Positions 1 through 9,574 of a stretch of DNA of 57,664 nucleotides are shown here, in pieces (position 1 is the stretch's first letter; each line of letters opens with the position of its first letter). The notes below the pieces were generated by a model that saw nothing but the letters and a program-made list of their open reading frames with translations, was not told where the DNA came from and did no database searches. Origin of the DNA: Flammula alnicola. Lineage: Eukaryota > Basidiomycota > Agaricomycetes > Agaricales > Strophariaceae. The translations under genes and the position numbers were made by a program. The DNA lies in contig JADNRV010000301.1 of assembly GCA_015499995.1 (NCBI GenBank), forward strand, positions 1 through 57,664. Reading direction: 5' to 3'.

Positions 1-165
1 GAGTAGTAAACATATATCGCCTTGTAACTAGATACTATATTCCATTGTATCTCGGCAGCCAAAATTTTGATTCCTGAACTTTATTTCGCACGAAGAGTTA
101 ACCCGGCGCTGAACGTTGAACACCTACATGAATTTCTTCCCTACTCGAATCGTGTTCGCCTAAGC
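1..165 (+). pseudogene. Extreme 3' end and downstream flank of an F-box gene cut by the window edge
   Basis: The first bases match the end and 3' flank of the two intact F-box genes further on (around 6386-6520 and 11340-11430). All three share a GAG-rich end, a TAA, then a stretch containing ATCTCGGCAGCCA and a T-rich block. In this copy the codon before the shared TAA reads TAG where the 9575 gene has CAG. Only the last codons of the gene lie in the window, so the state of the body cannot be judged. It is the left part of the duplicated unit described under the mau2 fragment at 1554-2602. Confidence 0.6.
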
Positions 166-199
166 CTGTAGAATGTTGTCTTGAAAACCTCGCCGGTAC

Positions 200-1140
200 C
201 GATTCGAGCTTTGGAGTTTGATTTCTCGCCGGATGAGTGGCAAAAGCTGAAGAAGCACTTCTAAATCCAAATGGTCGTCCTGCTTTCCTTAAGTTGAACA
301 CGGAGTCTGTGTAGAGGCTATAGGGAAGCTATCGTTCCATTTGTGTTCTGCTTTCATCTTCTGTAGAGTGCAACGTCTCATCTGGGGTGCTTTCTGCAGG
401 AGTTTAAAACATTCACCAATGGAAAACCCAAGGGCCATTACGTTCATGATATTGCTCCATTCTACCTCGATCTTCAATGGCAGGTTTTCTGTAATGATCT
501 TCATTCGACTAGGTCGAATTCCATTTGCATCGAGGATGAATTCATCCTCACAACCCACTTCGTATTGATCGTCTCCAGGACAGTATGTAAGCACACGATG
601 TTAGAGGGTCTTTAATATTCGAGACTCACAAGCGAACGCGCTGCGCGATATGCTTTGGGAGCGTTAGGTCCAATAGTAGCCAATGGCTACACAGTGACGG
701 CCTTGATCAAAGAGTCGAAGTAGGGATCTTCGTCTTCCCACTGTTCGGCAGCTTCATCTTCGGAGTCGGCGTAGAGACGATACAAGGGACATTTCCCTGA
801 TCGACCTACCCCCTCTTCGATAAGATCACATAAGTAAGGGGTGGTATTGTACATGTCGACCAAACAATCCAGCGCCAACTCTGGCATACGGCGCCTAGAT
901 GTAATGGTGTGGTTTTTCTGACGATGGATCGCGTTATAATGCCGTTCAGATTATCGACATCCTCTGGCAAAAAGTTCATGAAGGTTCTGGATGCGACTTC
1001 GGCAGGAAGGTATGAATGGGTTGTGAAGTTCGTTCATTCTATGTTGAACGACACGATGCTTGGCTTTCAATTCAGTAAACAAGTTCTCTGCTTGGTGCAT
1101 CTGTTCTTCGAGCTTGAGGGATTCCTTGCACGGAGGCCAG
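200..1140 (-). pseudogene. F-box protein pseudogene, broken by frameshifts and stops
   Basis: Reading the minus strand from about 1135 gives, in changing frames, the same succession as the intact F-box genes here. First comes a coiled coil after PCKESLKLEEQ, then an F-box core (EVASRIFMNFLPEDVDN), then LGAVCQSWRWIVWS, matching the SSVCQKWRQIA block of the relatives. Next comes the family block KIEVEWSNIMNV with ECFKLLQKAPQMRRC at about 380-480. At least one frameshift lies inside the F-box and stops follow it. No single frame can encode the protein. The equivalent place in the other copy of this region (6520-6570) has no such gene, so it was inserted here or deleted there. Confidence 0.7.
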
Positions 1141-1553
1141 GGTTAGCCAGGTGGTAAAGGGAATTCATGAGGTGCCATAAGCTGGGAAAAGAGGTTGGAT
1201 GTCAATTTAAACATTGTCAATGGAGTAGTACTCACCTTGATAAGTGAGCAAGTGGTTTTGGCGCTCAGGTTCAAGCATAGAGCAGGGTGGAACCAAGAGG
1301 CGAGGCGAAATAATTATCTTTTGTGCCATGTGATGTGTGACGCGTCGCGTGAATTGGACAGTATGCCTCAGAGGAAGTGAACTCCCTAAAAAGTGTTATG
1401 GGAATCCCATCATTTATCTAGTTATTCAAAAACACTCTATTTATCTGTAAAGTGGAACATCAATAATCATACATCGAGAGCACCAGCAAAAAAAAAAACC
1501 TGAATGGCAAGGCAACAAACCGCGAGCGGCGAATCTAGGAAACCTTTCGATGT

Positions 1554-2602
1554 TTATTCCACCTCCATGAACTTCCTCTTCTGCACTCTTACCACCGCCT
1601 CCTTGAATTTCTCGTTAGTCGCAGCTTGATTTGATGCTCCTTGCTCGTCTGCAGTGCGTCGTTTCAGTTCTACACGGAATGGATGCGTCAGACACGAACG
1701 ATATCGCTGAAAGCGTTGAAATTTATCCTGACCTAAAGAGCGTTCACCAATCCACAACCTCAGATGCGCATTGCCTACACCATGTCCTCCGGAGCCTGCA
1801 ATGGGTACTTTGGCGGCACCCTTCTTAAACTCTGCGCTCTTCGCCGTCCTCGGTTGTGCTCCAAGACCAGCAGCTAGCAGCTCGGCGGTGCTCAGCATAC
1901 TTTCCGCATGCTCCGTCGAGGTATGCACATACTGCGCCGCGACGAGGGCTAGTACGAGAGCGCAGAGGTGGTTGTCCTGAGCGCTAGTGGATAGGTTGAG
2001 AGCAGAGCGTAAATGTCCTCTAAAGACTCAAGGTCCTGAAATACAAAAGGAAATTACAGAAGCGGACGCACTTGGCAAGCAAGAACTCTTTCAAAAGACA
2101 CCCCTCTGATTGCTTGTAAAGTTCCTCCTAGGCCCTCACACTCCTTGACCACTTCCGCGGCCGTCTTTCTGAGCAGCTTCATCTCCCTCTCCCACTCGAC
2201 TTCATCCGTGAATTCGCGAATTCACTGGCGAGGCCGATGCGCAGCCACACTGTAGATGGAGAAGAGGCCGTGTGTGCGTGTGTGCCCAATCAGTTGGGTT
2301 AAGTGCTGAAGGGGGAATAAGAGTAGGTTAATATTATGGGGCGTAAGGTCATGAAATGCGTCGACTTACACATTCAGCATCGTCGAATTCACTTCGTGAC
2401 ATTGATATCTAGGCGGCAAGCGTCAATTAATATATGCGAAATCCGAAGGTAGGATCTTACCCCAACGAGCTCGCAAATCATGTCGGCCTTCAGCTTATGC
2501 CACATCCTATTGTAAAACCCTTTCACATCCATGGTTGAGGCCCATGGAGGCACTAAAACACAGATAAGCACCTTGAATCACGAAGAACGAGAAAGAAACT
2601 TA
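1554..2602 (-). pseudogene. Truncated duplicate of the mau2/scc4-like gene
   Basis: This stretch matches 6797-8039, the last five exons of the intact cohesin-loader gene, at high identity and in the same orientation. It retains the final coding exons (LRLWIGERSL, then ADEQGAS...) and the exon with PPWASTMDVKGF. The copy lacks the first two exons. It has an internal deletion of about 186 bp in exon 5 relative to 7503-7688, with CAC at the junction. Homology ends at about 2602, exactly at the splice donor that ends exon 2 in the full gene, and unrelated Ser/Thr-rich sequence follows. A functional product is very unlikely. Confidence 0.8.
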
Positions 2603-3391
2603 CCATCGACAGCGACTGCAAGTTTCAGTCTTGGCAGTGTCGTTTCATTGTCATCGACGGACAGCGGAGGTGGATTGGCAATGCCAACGCCCAATGGAAG
2701 TACCAGTGGCAGTGCACCTCCGATGACTTCTTCTCCTGACACCACACCGACGAACGCTCCGTCTGCTACTTTTGCTGCTAATGCTGCTGCCTCCTATGGG
2801 CCTTCTTCGCCTGCGATGTGGGGTTTCCGACCTGGCTCGCCCCGGCCAAATGGGACTGCCAGTCCGCTGTACCCTGAGTAGCCGAAGAGGTTCTTGGCCA
2901 CTTTGCCTGGGACGTCTGAATCGGGGTTGCCATCGTTGTCAGGTATGAGACCACCATCGTCGTCTGGGGTGGGCGCGCCCCCGCCGCTGAGGCTCTCGCC
3001 TGTTGGTTCTTCTGCGGCCTTGGGTTCGAGTGCGAGTGCACCGCAACAGCAGCCACCGTCTGAAGGTTCGTCCTCGAGCTCGAGTGCGACGCTCAACAAT
3101 TCATCGACCAACTCGGGTTCGACTCCGACGTCGGGCCAGGGCGATGCGGTGTATCAGGCTTTTTTGAGGGGCTCGAATGCGACGCTCAACGATTCATCGT
3201 CCAACTCGGGTTCGACTCCGACGTCGGGCCAGGACGATGCAGTGTATCAGGCGTTTGTGAGGCAGTGGTGTTTTGCGCAGGCGCCGGGCCCGACGGTGGG
3301 CTCAAGCGTGGACCCTGGTGCGCCTGGTGTTCCGGGTGGGGGCATTGAGGCGAGAGGGAAAGGCGAGGGGCCGAGATTGGTCGTTAACTGA
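2603..3391 (+). pseudogene. 3' fragment of a Ser/Thr/Gly-rich protein gene with one in-frame stop
   Basis: One plus-strand frame stays open from the mau2 junction to 3391 except for a single TAG at 2879-2881. The composition is strongly Ser, Thr, Gly, Pro and Ala, with runs such as PPSSSGVGAPPPLRLS and a Gln stretch. Near the end a less simple segment, DAVYQAFVRQWCFAQAPG, looks like a conserved core. The frame has no start of its own after the junction, so this appears to be the C-terminal tail of a gene whose front was replaced by the mau2 fragment. I do not recognise the protein. The low-complexity tail resembles ends of fungal regulators, but that is only an impression. Confidence 0.45.
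3086..3271 (+). repeat. Two tandem copies of a 93-bp coding repeat
   Basis: Two direct copies, 3086-3178 and 3179-3271, share most bases. Each encodes a 31-residue unit carrying ATLN(N/D)SS, NSGSTPTSGQ and DAVYQAF. The period is a multiple of three, so the duplication kept the frame of the Ser-rich fragment. Confidence 0.75.
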
Positions 3392-4769
3392 GGTGGCCAG
3401 CCTTGCGAGTGGGTAGGAGTGGTTGGGTGGTTGGAAAGCGAGGTACGTTTTTATTAATCTCCCTTGGCGGGATAATTTATGTCTAACTATGCCGAGCTAG
3501 AGGTGTTTTGACAGCGTGCTTGGTGTAAACCTGCCAGCTTGCCAACTTTGGCGTTGGGGAGGGGAGAGGCCGTGTTTTATTTTTGGGGGTTCCTCCTTAC
3601 CCTTGGTTTTGTTTTCCCTCATCTTTTTTCTTGTATTTTCTTTTTGGTTTTGGGTTCGTTCGTTCGTTCGTTCGTTCGTTCGTTCGTTCGCTTGTTTGGG
3701 TTCTCCCTTGCTTTGGGGTGGAGGTGGCGAAGTGGCTTTTGGATGGAGATTGCGGGAAGGAACAAGACCGACCCCAATCAGTCTCTCGGTTTGGCTTTTA
3801 ACTTGGTCATCGACATCGGTCTCTTCCTTGCGCTCGATGCTTGGCTTTGACTTCAGCCTCCTCGTTCTCTGTCGTCAAACTCGACGCATCCAATCACCAA
3901 GCGCCCTACTCCTTCTATCGAACTTTTTCTTCGTCCATTCTTGACCCTTCTTGCCTTCTTGCCCTTTGTCTCTCATTTTTATAACCCCAATTCCCAAAAC
4001 CACTCTCTATGAACGCTGTTATGTTTTCTCTATATTTATGTCTTTCATTTCTCTCTCCAATGTACGACTACATATCCAAGGAACGTTCTCCTGTCTTCTT
4101 CCTCCTTTGTTCTTTTCTTCCACCCTACTCCCATGCTCCTCCATTTTGTTCTCGACCTCTATCCGTTGGCGTCTCGGCGGGTTGGGCTTGTCAATACCCC
4201 ACATCCTGAATGCAGGACCTCGATTTCAGCAGCTGCGAGGGCATTACCACCCATCGTGGTCACGTAACAATGTGCCAGCATTCCTATTGTACACAACAAT
4301 CGATATCTTCATCTGCGCCTATATCTCGGTTTTGCGCCAACATCGTCACATACTACGTGCGACAATCCTGTCCGCGGATCCATTCATGGTCTCTGAACGA
4401 AGTGGATGCATAAGTACTCTCGCATAATTTATGGACTATATAAGTTATTGTAACTGCGAGACTTTAATCTGTATCATGGAGGTCTTTTTAGCCATACTAA
4501 ATTTCATGCTATTTTACCTTCTGCACACCGTGTCTGAAATGCTAACGTTGACATGTCGCGACTTCTGTGGCACGAGTTTGACATGTTAGTCACATGTTCC
4601 AACTCTAGAACGCTGCTTCAATGCTTGACCGTGACACTCAGACTTTAAAGTTTTACTTCAGTGCAGCAGTTCCAGTCGGTGCGTTTTGATAGCTCGTTAA
4701 TAACGGCTATGATTGTTAACAGCTTCTGCTGAAACAGATTAAACAGATTCCCGCCCTCAACTAACAAAA
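3392..4769. other. Non-coding stretch: T-rich UTR-like sequence, then F-box upstream region
   Basis: From 3415 to about 4000 the plus strand is pyrimidine-rich with long T runs and a GTTC microsatellite, like the 3' untranslated end of the Ser-rich gene before it. From 4430 to 4769 lies the upstream region of the F-box gene at 4770. The open frames here are short and low-complexity, and I see no supported gene. Confidence 0.5.
3654..3690 (+). repeat. GTTC tetranucleotide microsatellite, about nine units
   Basis: An uninterrupted run of GTTC units within a T-rich stretch. It reads as Ser/Phe/Val/Arg in every frame, which explains the long spurious open frames here. Confidence 0.95.
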
Positions 4770-6362
4770 ATGTCCTACCATTGCCCCTTCTGCCGAAGCA
4801 CGGAAACCCATGGCGTCTACGATAACGCCTCTCTTTGCTCCAAAATTTCGAATCTAAACCCCTGTGATCCATGCAAAAGGCTAGCAGAACTCGAAATCCA
4901 GATCGTCAAAGCGAGGGAGGCGCTGCTCGAGATGCAAAGAGAGGCCCAAAGGCTAAAATCCGAGATGAACTACAATCACGACCGCCTTATTCACCGACTC
5001 CCTCCAGAAATCTCATCCGACATCTTCCAGCTCTGCATTCCTCGTGAAATGGCAGGATTTGCCCCAGTAACCCTGTCATCTGTATGCCAAAAATGGCGAC
5101 AGATTGCCCATGCGACGCCTCAACTCTGGACGACTATTGTTTTTTCAGATGGTCACCTGTACCACGACGAACTCTCGGTATCCCGTTTGGTGCAGGAGTG
5201 GATAGATCGATCCGGACAACTTCCTTTGTCGATTGTCCTTTTCGTTAAACCCGAAGAGGACGAATGCTATTACGGCAATCAAGATGTGATTGCGGTTATC
5301 AATCAATGTTCTAGCAGGTGGCGAGATCTCACTTACGAAGGCCCTCCTTTTTCATTGCGATATCTTGTTGGAGACTCGCAAGGGGCCTCACAGCTACAAA
5401 TCCTTAAACTACATGTTGGTGCCAGGGGCCCATGGCCGTTCAAATTGGGCGATTTCAAACCAGCGCCAACGACGCTCGAGATTGCAGGATTTGACCTGAA
5501 GTCGGTCGTTATCGAATGGAACAATATCACCCACATGCAAGCCAGTCCTATCTACGTCGACGACTGTTGGGAGCTCTTTCGGATAGCGCCACGGATGACG
5601 CACTGTGTGCTGCGGCGCGTTCTCGAAAGCAAGGCACAAAACCCGTTCCCCAGGCCCAATACTCCCATATTACACCCTACGCTCCAAGCTCTTGAGCTGA
5701 GCATCGGAAGCGATGCGTTCGACCTCTTCCACAAGAATGTCTCCCTTCCCTCCCTACAAAGCTATACTTGCGATGTCCACGGTGATCGTTTGGAAACTGA
5801 GAGCCTTATATCGCTTTTCTTGCGATCCTCTTGTTCTTTGCAGACGTTGGCACTTTCAGACGTGAAGCTCGATGTTACAGATCTTGTCAAGCTTTCTCGA
5901 GTGACGCCTGACCTCCGCCACCTAGGTTTGGCATTGTACTACAAATATCCAGGTATCACGGAAAGCATTTTTCATCGCTTCTCCAATGCTTCCATCACCA
6001 GCACCGACTCTGAAACCAATCATGTCCTCTTTCCTCAACTGCAATCCATGACATACAATGGGGCGTTGCCTCGTCCTCGTGATTGGAAGTTGGTGCCAGA
6101 CATTTTCGGCTCTCCCTCTGATGTACACGATCTTCATCGACGGCCTTTGCGCTCTCTTACGCTTTCTTCACCCCTAACTCGGCAAACAAACGACCTTATC
6201 ATCGATAAAGATACCCTTAGCCGGATGTTGTCGTTGGTTGCACACGGAATCGAATTAAAGATCGAGCAGGAAAATCCCAGGGTCGACGTCCTTCAGCAAT
6301 CTATAGAATTTCACGCGCACGACTCGGTTTTGGGGGAGAGTCGGCGGGGGTCCCACACATAA
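4770..6362 (+). CDS. F-box protein with N-terminal Cys pairs and coiled coil
   Basis: Single-exon protein of 530 residues. F-box proteins recruit substrates to SCF (Skp1-cullin-F-box) ubiquitin ligases. Residues 5-45 carry cysteine pairs (CPFC, then CDPC) that could bind zinc, followed by a coiled coil (about 45-72, LAELEIQIVKAREALLEMQ). The F-box follows (RLPPEISSDIFQLCIP, about 75-90, then SSVCQKWRQIAHATPQLW). The rest is a leucine-rich region with the family block VVIEWNNITHMQ, ECWELF-like and APRMTHC, ending in an IDKDTLSRML motif. The ATG at 4770 follows an A-rich context and fits the aligned N-terminus of the paralogues. The stop falls about a dozen codons before the end of the 9575 paralogue. 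It converges on the mau2-like gene. The substrate is unknown. Confidence 0.85.
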   Translation: MSYHCPFCRSTETHGVYDNASLCSKISNLNPCDPCKRLAELEIQIVKAREALLEMQREAQRLKSEMNYNHDRLIHRLPPEISSDIFQLCIPREMAGFAPVTLSSVCQKWRQIAHATPQLWTTIVFSDGHLYHDELSVSRLVQEWIDRSGQLPLSIVLFVKPEEDECYYGNQDVIAVINQCSSRWRDLTYEGPPFSLRYLVGDSQGASQLQILKLHVGARGPWPFKLGDFKPAPTTLEIAGFDLKSVVIEWNNITHMQASPIYVDDCWELFRIAPRMTHCVLRRVLESKAQNPFPRPNTPILHPTLQALELSIGSDAFDLFHKNVSLPSLQSYTCDVHGDRLETESLISLFLRSSCSLQTLALSDVKLDVTDLVKLSRVTPDLRHLGLALYYKYPGITESIFHRFSNASITSTDSETNHVLFPQLQSMTYNGALPRPRDWKLVPDIFGSPSDVHDLHRRPLRSLTLSSPLTRQTNDLIIDKDTLSRMLSLVAHGIELKIEQENPRVDVLQQSIEFHAHDSVLGESRRGSHT

Positions 6363-6796
6363 ATCTTCTTCTAACCTGTTGGGCGAGGAGTAGTAAAGAT
6401 ATCACCTTGTAGAAATTCTTCATTGTATCTCGGCAGCCAAAAGTTTGAGTCCTGAATTTTATTTCGGTTATGAAATCCATCCCTACTGGAATCGTGTCCG
6501 GCTGAGCCTTGTTACTCATTCAATGTAATAAACCATTATATAATGATGCATGTAACGTGTCGGCGTCGATTGGCCAGGACGCCTCAGAGGAAGTGAGCTC
6601 CCTAACAAAACAGTATGGGAATCCTATCAATTACCGAGTTATTCGAAAACATTTTATTCATCTACAGTAGAGCATCGATAATCATACATCGAGAGCATCG
6701 AGAGCACTAGCAAAAAAAAAAAAAGATTTGAGCAAGGCAACAAACCATGAGCGGGGAATCCGATCCCAAGAAACCTTTCGACATTTATTTCACCTA

Positions 6797-9273
6797 TTAT
6801 TCCACCTCCACGAACTTCCTCTTCTGCACTCTTACCACCGCCTCCTTGAATTTCTCGTTAGTCGCAGCTTGCTTTGATGCTCCTTGCTCGTCTGCAGCGC
6901 GTCGTTTCAGTTCTACATGAAATGAATGCGTCAGACACGAACGATATCGCTGAAAGTGTTGAAATTTATCCTGACCTAAAGAGCGTTCACCAATCCACAA
7001 CCTCAGATGCGCATTGCCTACATCATCTCCTCCGGAGCCTGCAACGGATGCTTGGGTGGCACCCTTCTTCAACTCTGCGTTCTTCGCCGTCTTCGGTTGT
7101 GCTCCAAGACCAGCCGCTAGCTGCTCGGCGGTGCTCAGCATACTTTCCGCATGCTCCGTCGAGGTATGCACATACTGCGCCGCGACGAGGGCAAGTACAA
7201 GAGCACGGAGGTGGTTGTCCTGAGCGCTAGTGGATAGGTTGAGAGCAGTCCGTAAATGTCCTCTAAAGACACAATGTCAGTCGCAGGGAAACACAAAGAA
7301 ATTTACAGAAGCGGACGTACTTGGCCACCAAGAACTCTTTCGAAAGACACGCCGCCAGCACCGCTCCAATGGCTTGTAAAGTTCCTCCTAGACCCTCACA
7401 CTCCTTGATGACTTCCGCCCCCGTCTTTCTGAGAGGCTTCATCTCCCTCTCCCACTCGACTTCATCAGTGAATTTGCTGGCAAGGCCGACGCGCAGCCAC
7501 ACCTCTCCGGCACGGGCAGAAACATTGACCCAGTGGTCTTCGCAGCCGTCCTCTTCATCACTTTCATTTTCCTTCTTCTTCGTCCGTCTCCGAGAAAGAA
7601 GCGCTGCGACTTGGTAGCATTTCAGTGCTCTCTCCGTGCGGCCGAGGGCATGAGCGAGATGTGCTTGGTGAAGTGTTATTCGCCCACTGTAGACGAAGAA
7701 GAGGCCGTGCGTGCGTGTGTGCGCAATTAGTTGGGCTAAGTGCTGAAGAGGGAAGGAATAAGAGTAGGTTATGGAGCGTAAGGTCATGAAATGCGTCGAC
7801 TTACACATTCAGCATCGTCGAATTCACTTCGTGAGATTGATACCTAGGCGGCAAGCGTCAATTGATATACGCGAAATCCGAAGTCAGGGGGCTTACCCCA
7901 ACGAGCTCGCAAATCATGTCTGCCTTCAGCTTATGCATCCTATCATGAAACCCTCTCACATCCACGGTTGAGGCCCATGGAGGCACTAAAACACAGATAA
8001 GCACCTTGAATCACGAAGAAGAACGAGAAAGAAACTTACGTGGCACCTCTTTCCTCAACTCCTTATCAACCACTAATATACCTTCATTTGCGAATAACTT
8101 GCGTTTCGGTTTCCGTCCTACCGGGTCACGCTTCGAGACACTACTGACGAGGAATCCAAGAGCGAAGATGACGCGCGGATGCGTCACTTGGACACGTAGG
8201 GGTAGCGAGTCGGGCAGTTCCACTTCAACAATCCCACTGGGGCCGAATGCATCCATCGCTCCACCGTCGAGCATGTCATGCAATTTCTTTATCCGCGACT
8301 GGGACTTCGCGCTGTCGCCCACGTATGTGTAGTAGAGTACGCCGATGATTAGGACATGGATGATGAGGACCTTTTCGAGGTTCGTCTTGCCGATAACGAG
8401 AGGTTGGTGATTAGCGGTATTCTTCGAGGCTTCGAGTTCTGAGGAGATGGCGAGACCCTCTTCGTTATGCTCCAGCGTTTCTCCCACTCTTGTCCAAAAG
8501 CCATTTTGTACGAGGTCGCGTAGTTGGAGCACCATGGCAAGCTGGGCAACTTCGCGGTGTTTATTTCGTATCGCTAGTGCATGAAGATCTTTTATGGCCC
8601 CCAAGGCCTTTAAATTAGCCCAGGAGGGCGAGTAAGGCCCCGAATCGTCGTCCTGCGAGATGCCTGAGAGACTGGTGATATAGGCCAGGTGGGCGGAGTA
8701 TGTGATGTGTGGAGGATCAGACGGGACAATAAAGTTGGTGAGAACCTTCCTGAGCGTATTTTGCGCCAGCTTGGGGTTCTGTTGATGCAACGCAAGGCAA
8801 GCAGAGAGCCTGGTGATTAGGGGTTTGTAGATCCTAAGAGATGGGTGCTATACAATGATTAGTCGCTTCCTTAGGCAAGAATTGGTAGATAAAACGCACT
8901 TTATGCGCTATCATAAGCTATAGATGATATCAGTTATAATTTGACGCGTCAACCAGGGCTCTGCGAGACTCACTGCTTTCGTGATTGCCCTCCCGACCTC
9001 GCTTTCGATCCCAGGCTCGTCCAGCCCAACCCTGAGCCCAATCTCGGCCAGTTCTGTCCATGCCCGACATTCCACAGTCGCATCGAGGTTCGGTAAAGCG
9101 AGACATTTCCGCAGCGCGAACAACGTCAAGAACAGCGAACGCGTATGGTTCCGGTGTGTCGGCGGGTGCACCAGGAAATGGGGCAGAGAAAGCAGGAGAA
9201 CATCAGACGGTAAAGTTCGGAATTCGGGGTGTTCTAATTTCTGCCTTTTAAAGGGCCTAGTGATATCTTCCAT
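6797..9273 (-). CDS. mau2: Cohesin-loading factor Mau2/Scc4-like protein
   Basis: Mau2/Scc4 pairs with Scc2 to load cohesin onto chromosomes, acting in the nucleus. I infer seven exons, all in phase: 9273-8974, 8847-8040, 7985-7897, 7843-7805, 7742-7321, 7262-6976, 6912-6797, giving 686 residues, close to the family size. The start MEDITRPFKRQK is chosen because upstream in-frame sequence looks untranslated. The protein is alpha-helical and repeat-like throughout. Family-like segments are LALHQQNPKLAQNTLRKVL, LAQLIAHTRTHGLFF, DNHLRALVLALVAAQYVHT and a C-terminal GNAHLRLWIGERSLELKRR, formed across the last intron. Identity rests on pattern recognition of the Cohesin_load family, so another TPR-type protein is possible. 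A decayed partial copy lies at 1554-2602. F-box genes flank it on both sides. Confidence 0.78.
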
Positions 9274-9574
9274 GATTCGAGTTGTGTACTCAAGAAAGTT
9301 CGAAGGAGAGTTGGCGCAAGAGGAGGTGACATCAAGGCGTGAAGTCACGCCAGTCACCTCTGTGACATGTCGCGTTCTCGTCAACACTTTCTTCAACCAC
9401 TGACTTTCAACGTTTCGACCTCGTTGTTGTTGCAAATTCTAGAACCGTACGTATCCCTGAACTTTCACGCCACCTGAGACTTTTTACCTTCAATTATAGG
9501 AATTTTCTCGTGTAATTTGTTCTCAAACTCAAAGTCTAAAATATTTATCTCAGGTTCCGCCGACACCTCGACTC
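9274..9574. promoter_or_regulatory. Divergent promoter between mau2-like and F-box genes
   Basis: Only about 300 bp separate the two start codons, which point away from each other, so both promoters and 5' leaders must share this stretch. I see no clear TATA box. An inverted GTGACA/TGTCAC-like pattern lies around 9327-9366. Confidence 0.5.

Noticed and set aside
1631..1980. Plus-strand open frames opposite the mau2 fragment, and the same at 6874-7230
   Set aside because: Shadows of the conserved minus-strand coding exons; the minus frame matches the intact gene's exon structure.
3516..3944. Open frames of 70-142 codons on the plus strand
   Set aside because: They run through T-rich sequence and a GTTC microsatellite, with Phe/Ser/Val runs. 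All three frames are open there for compositional reasons.
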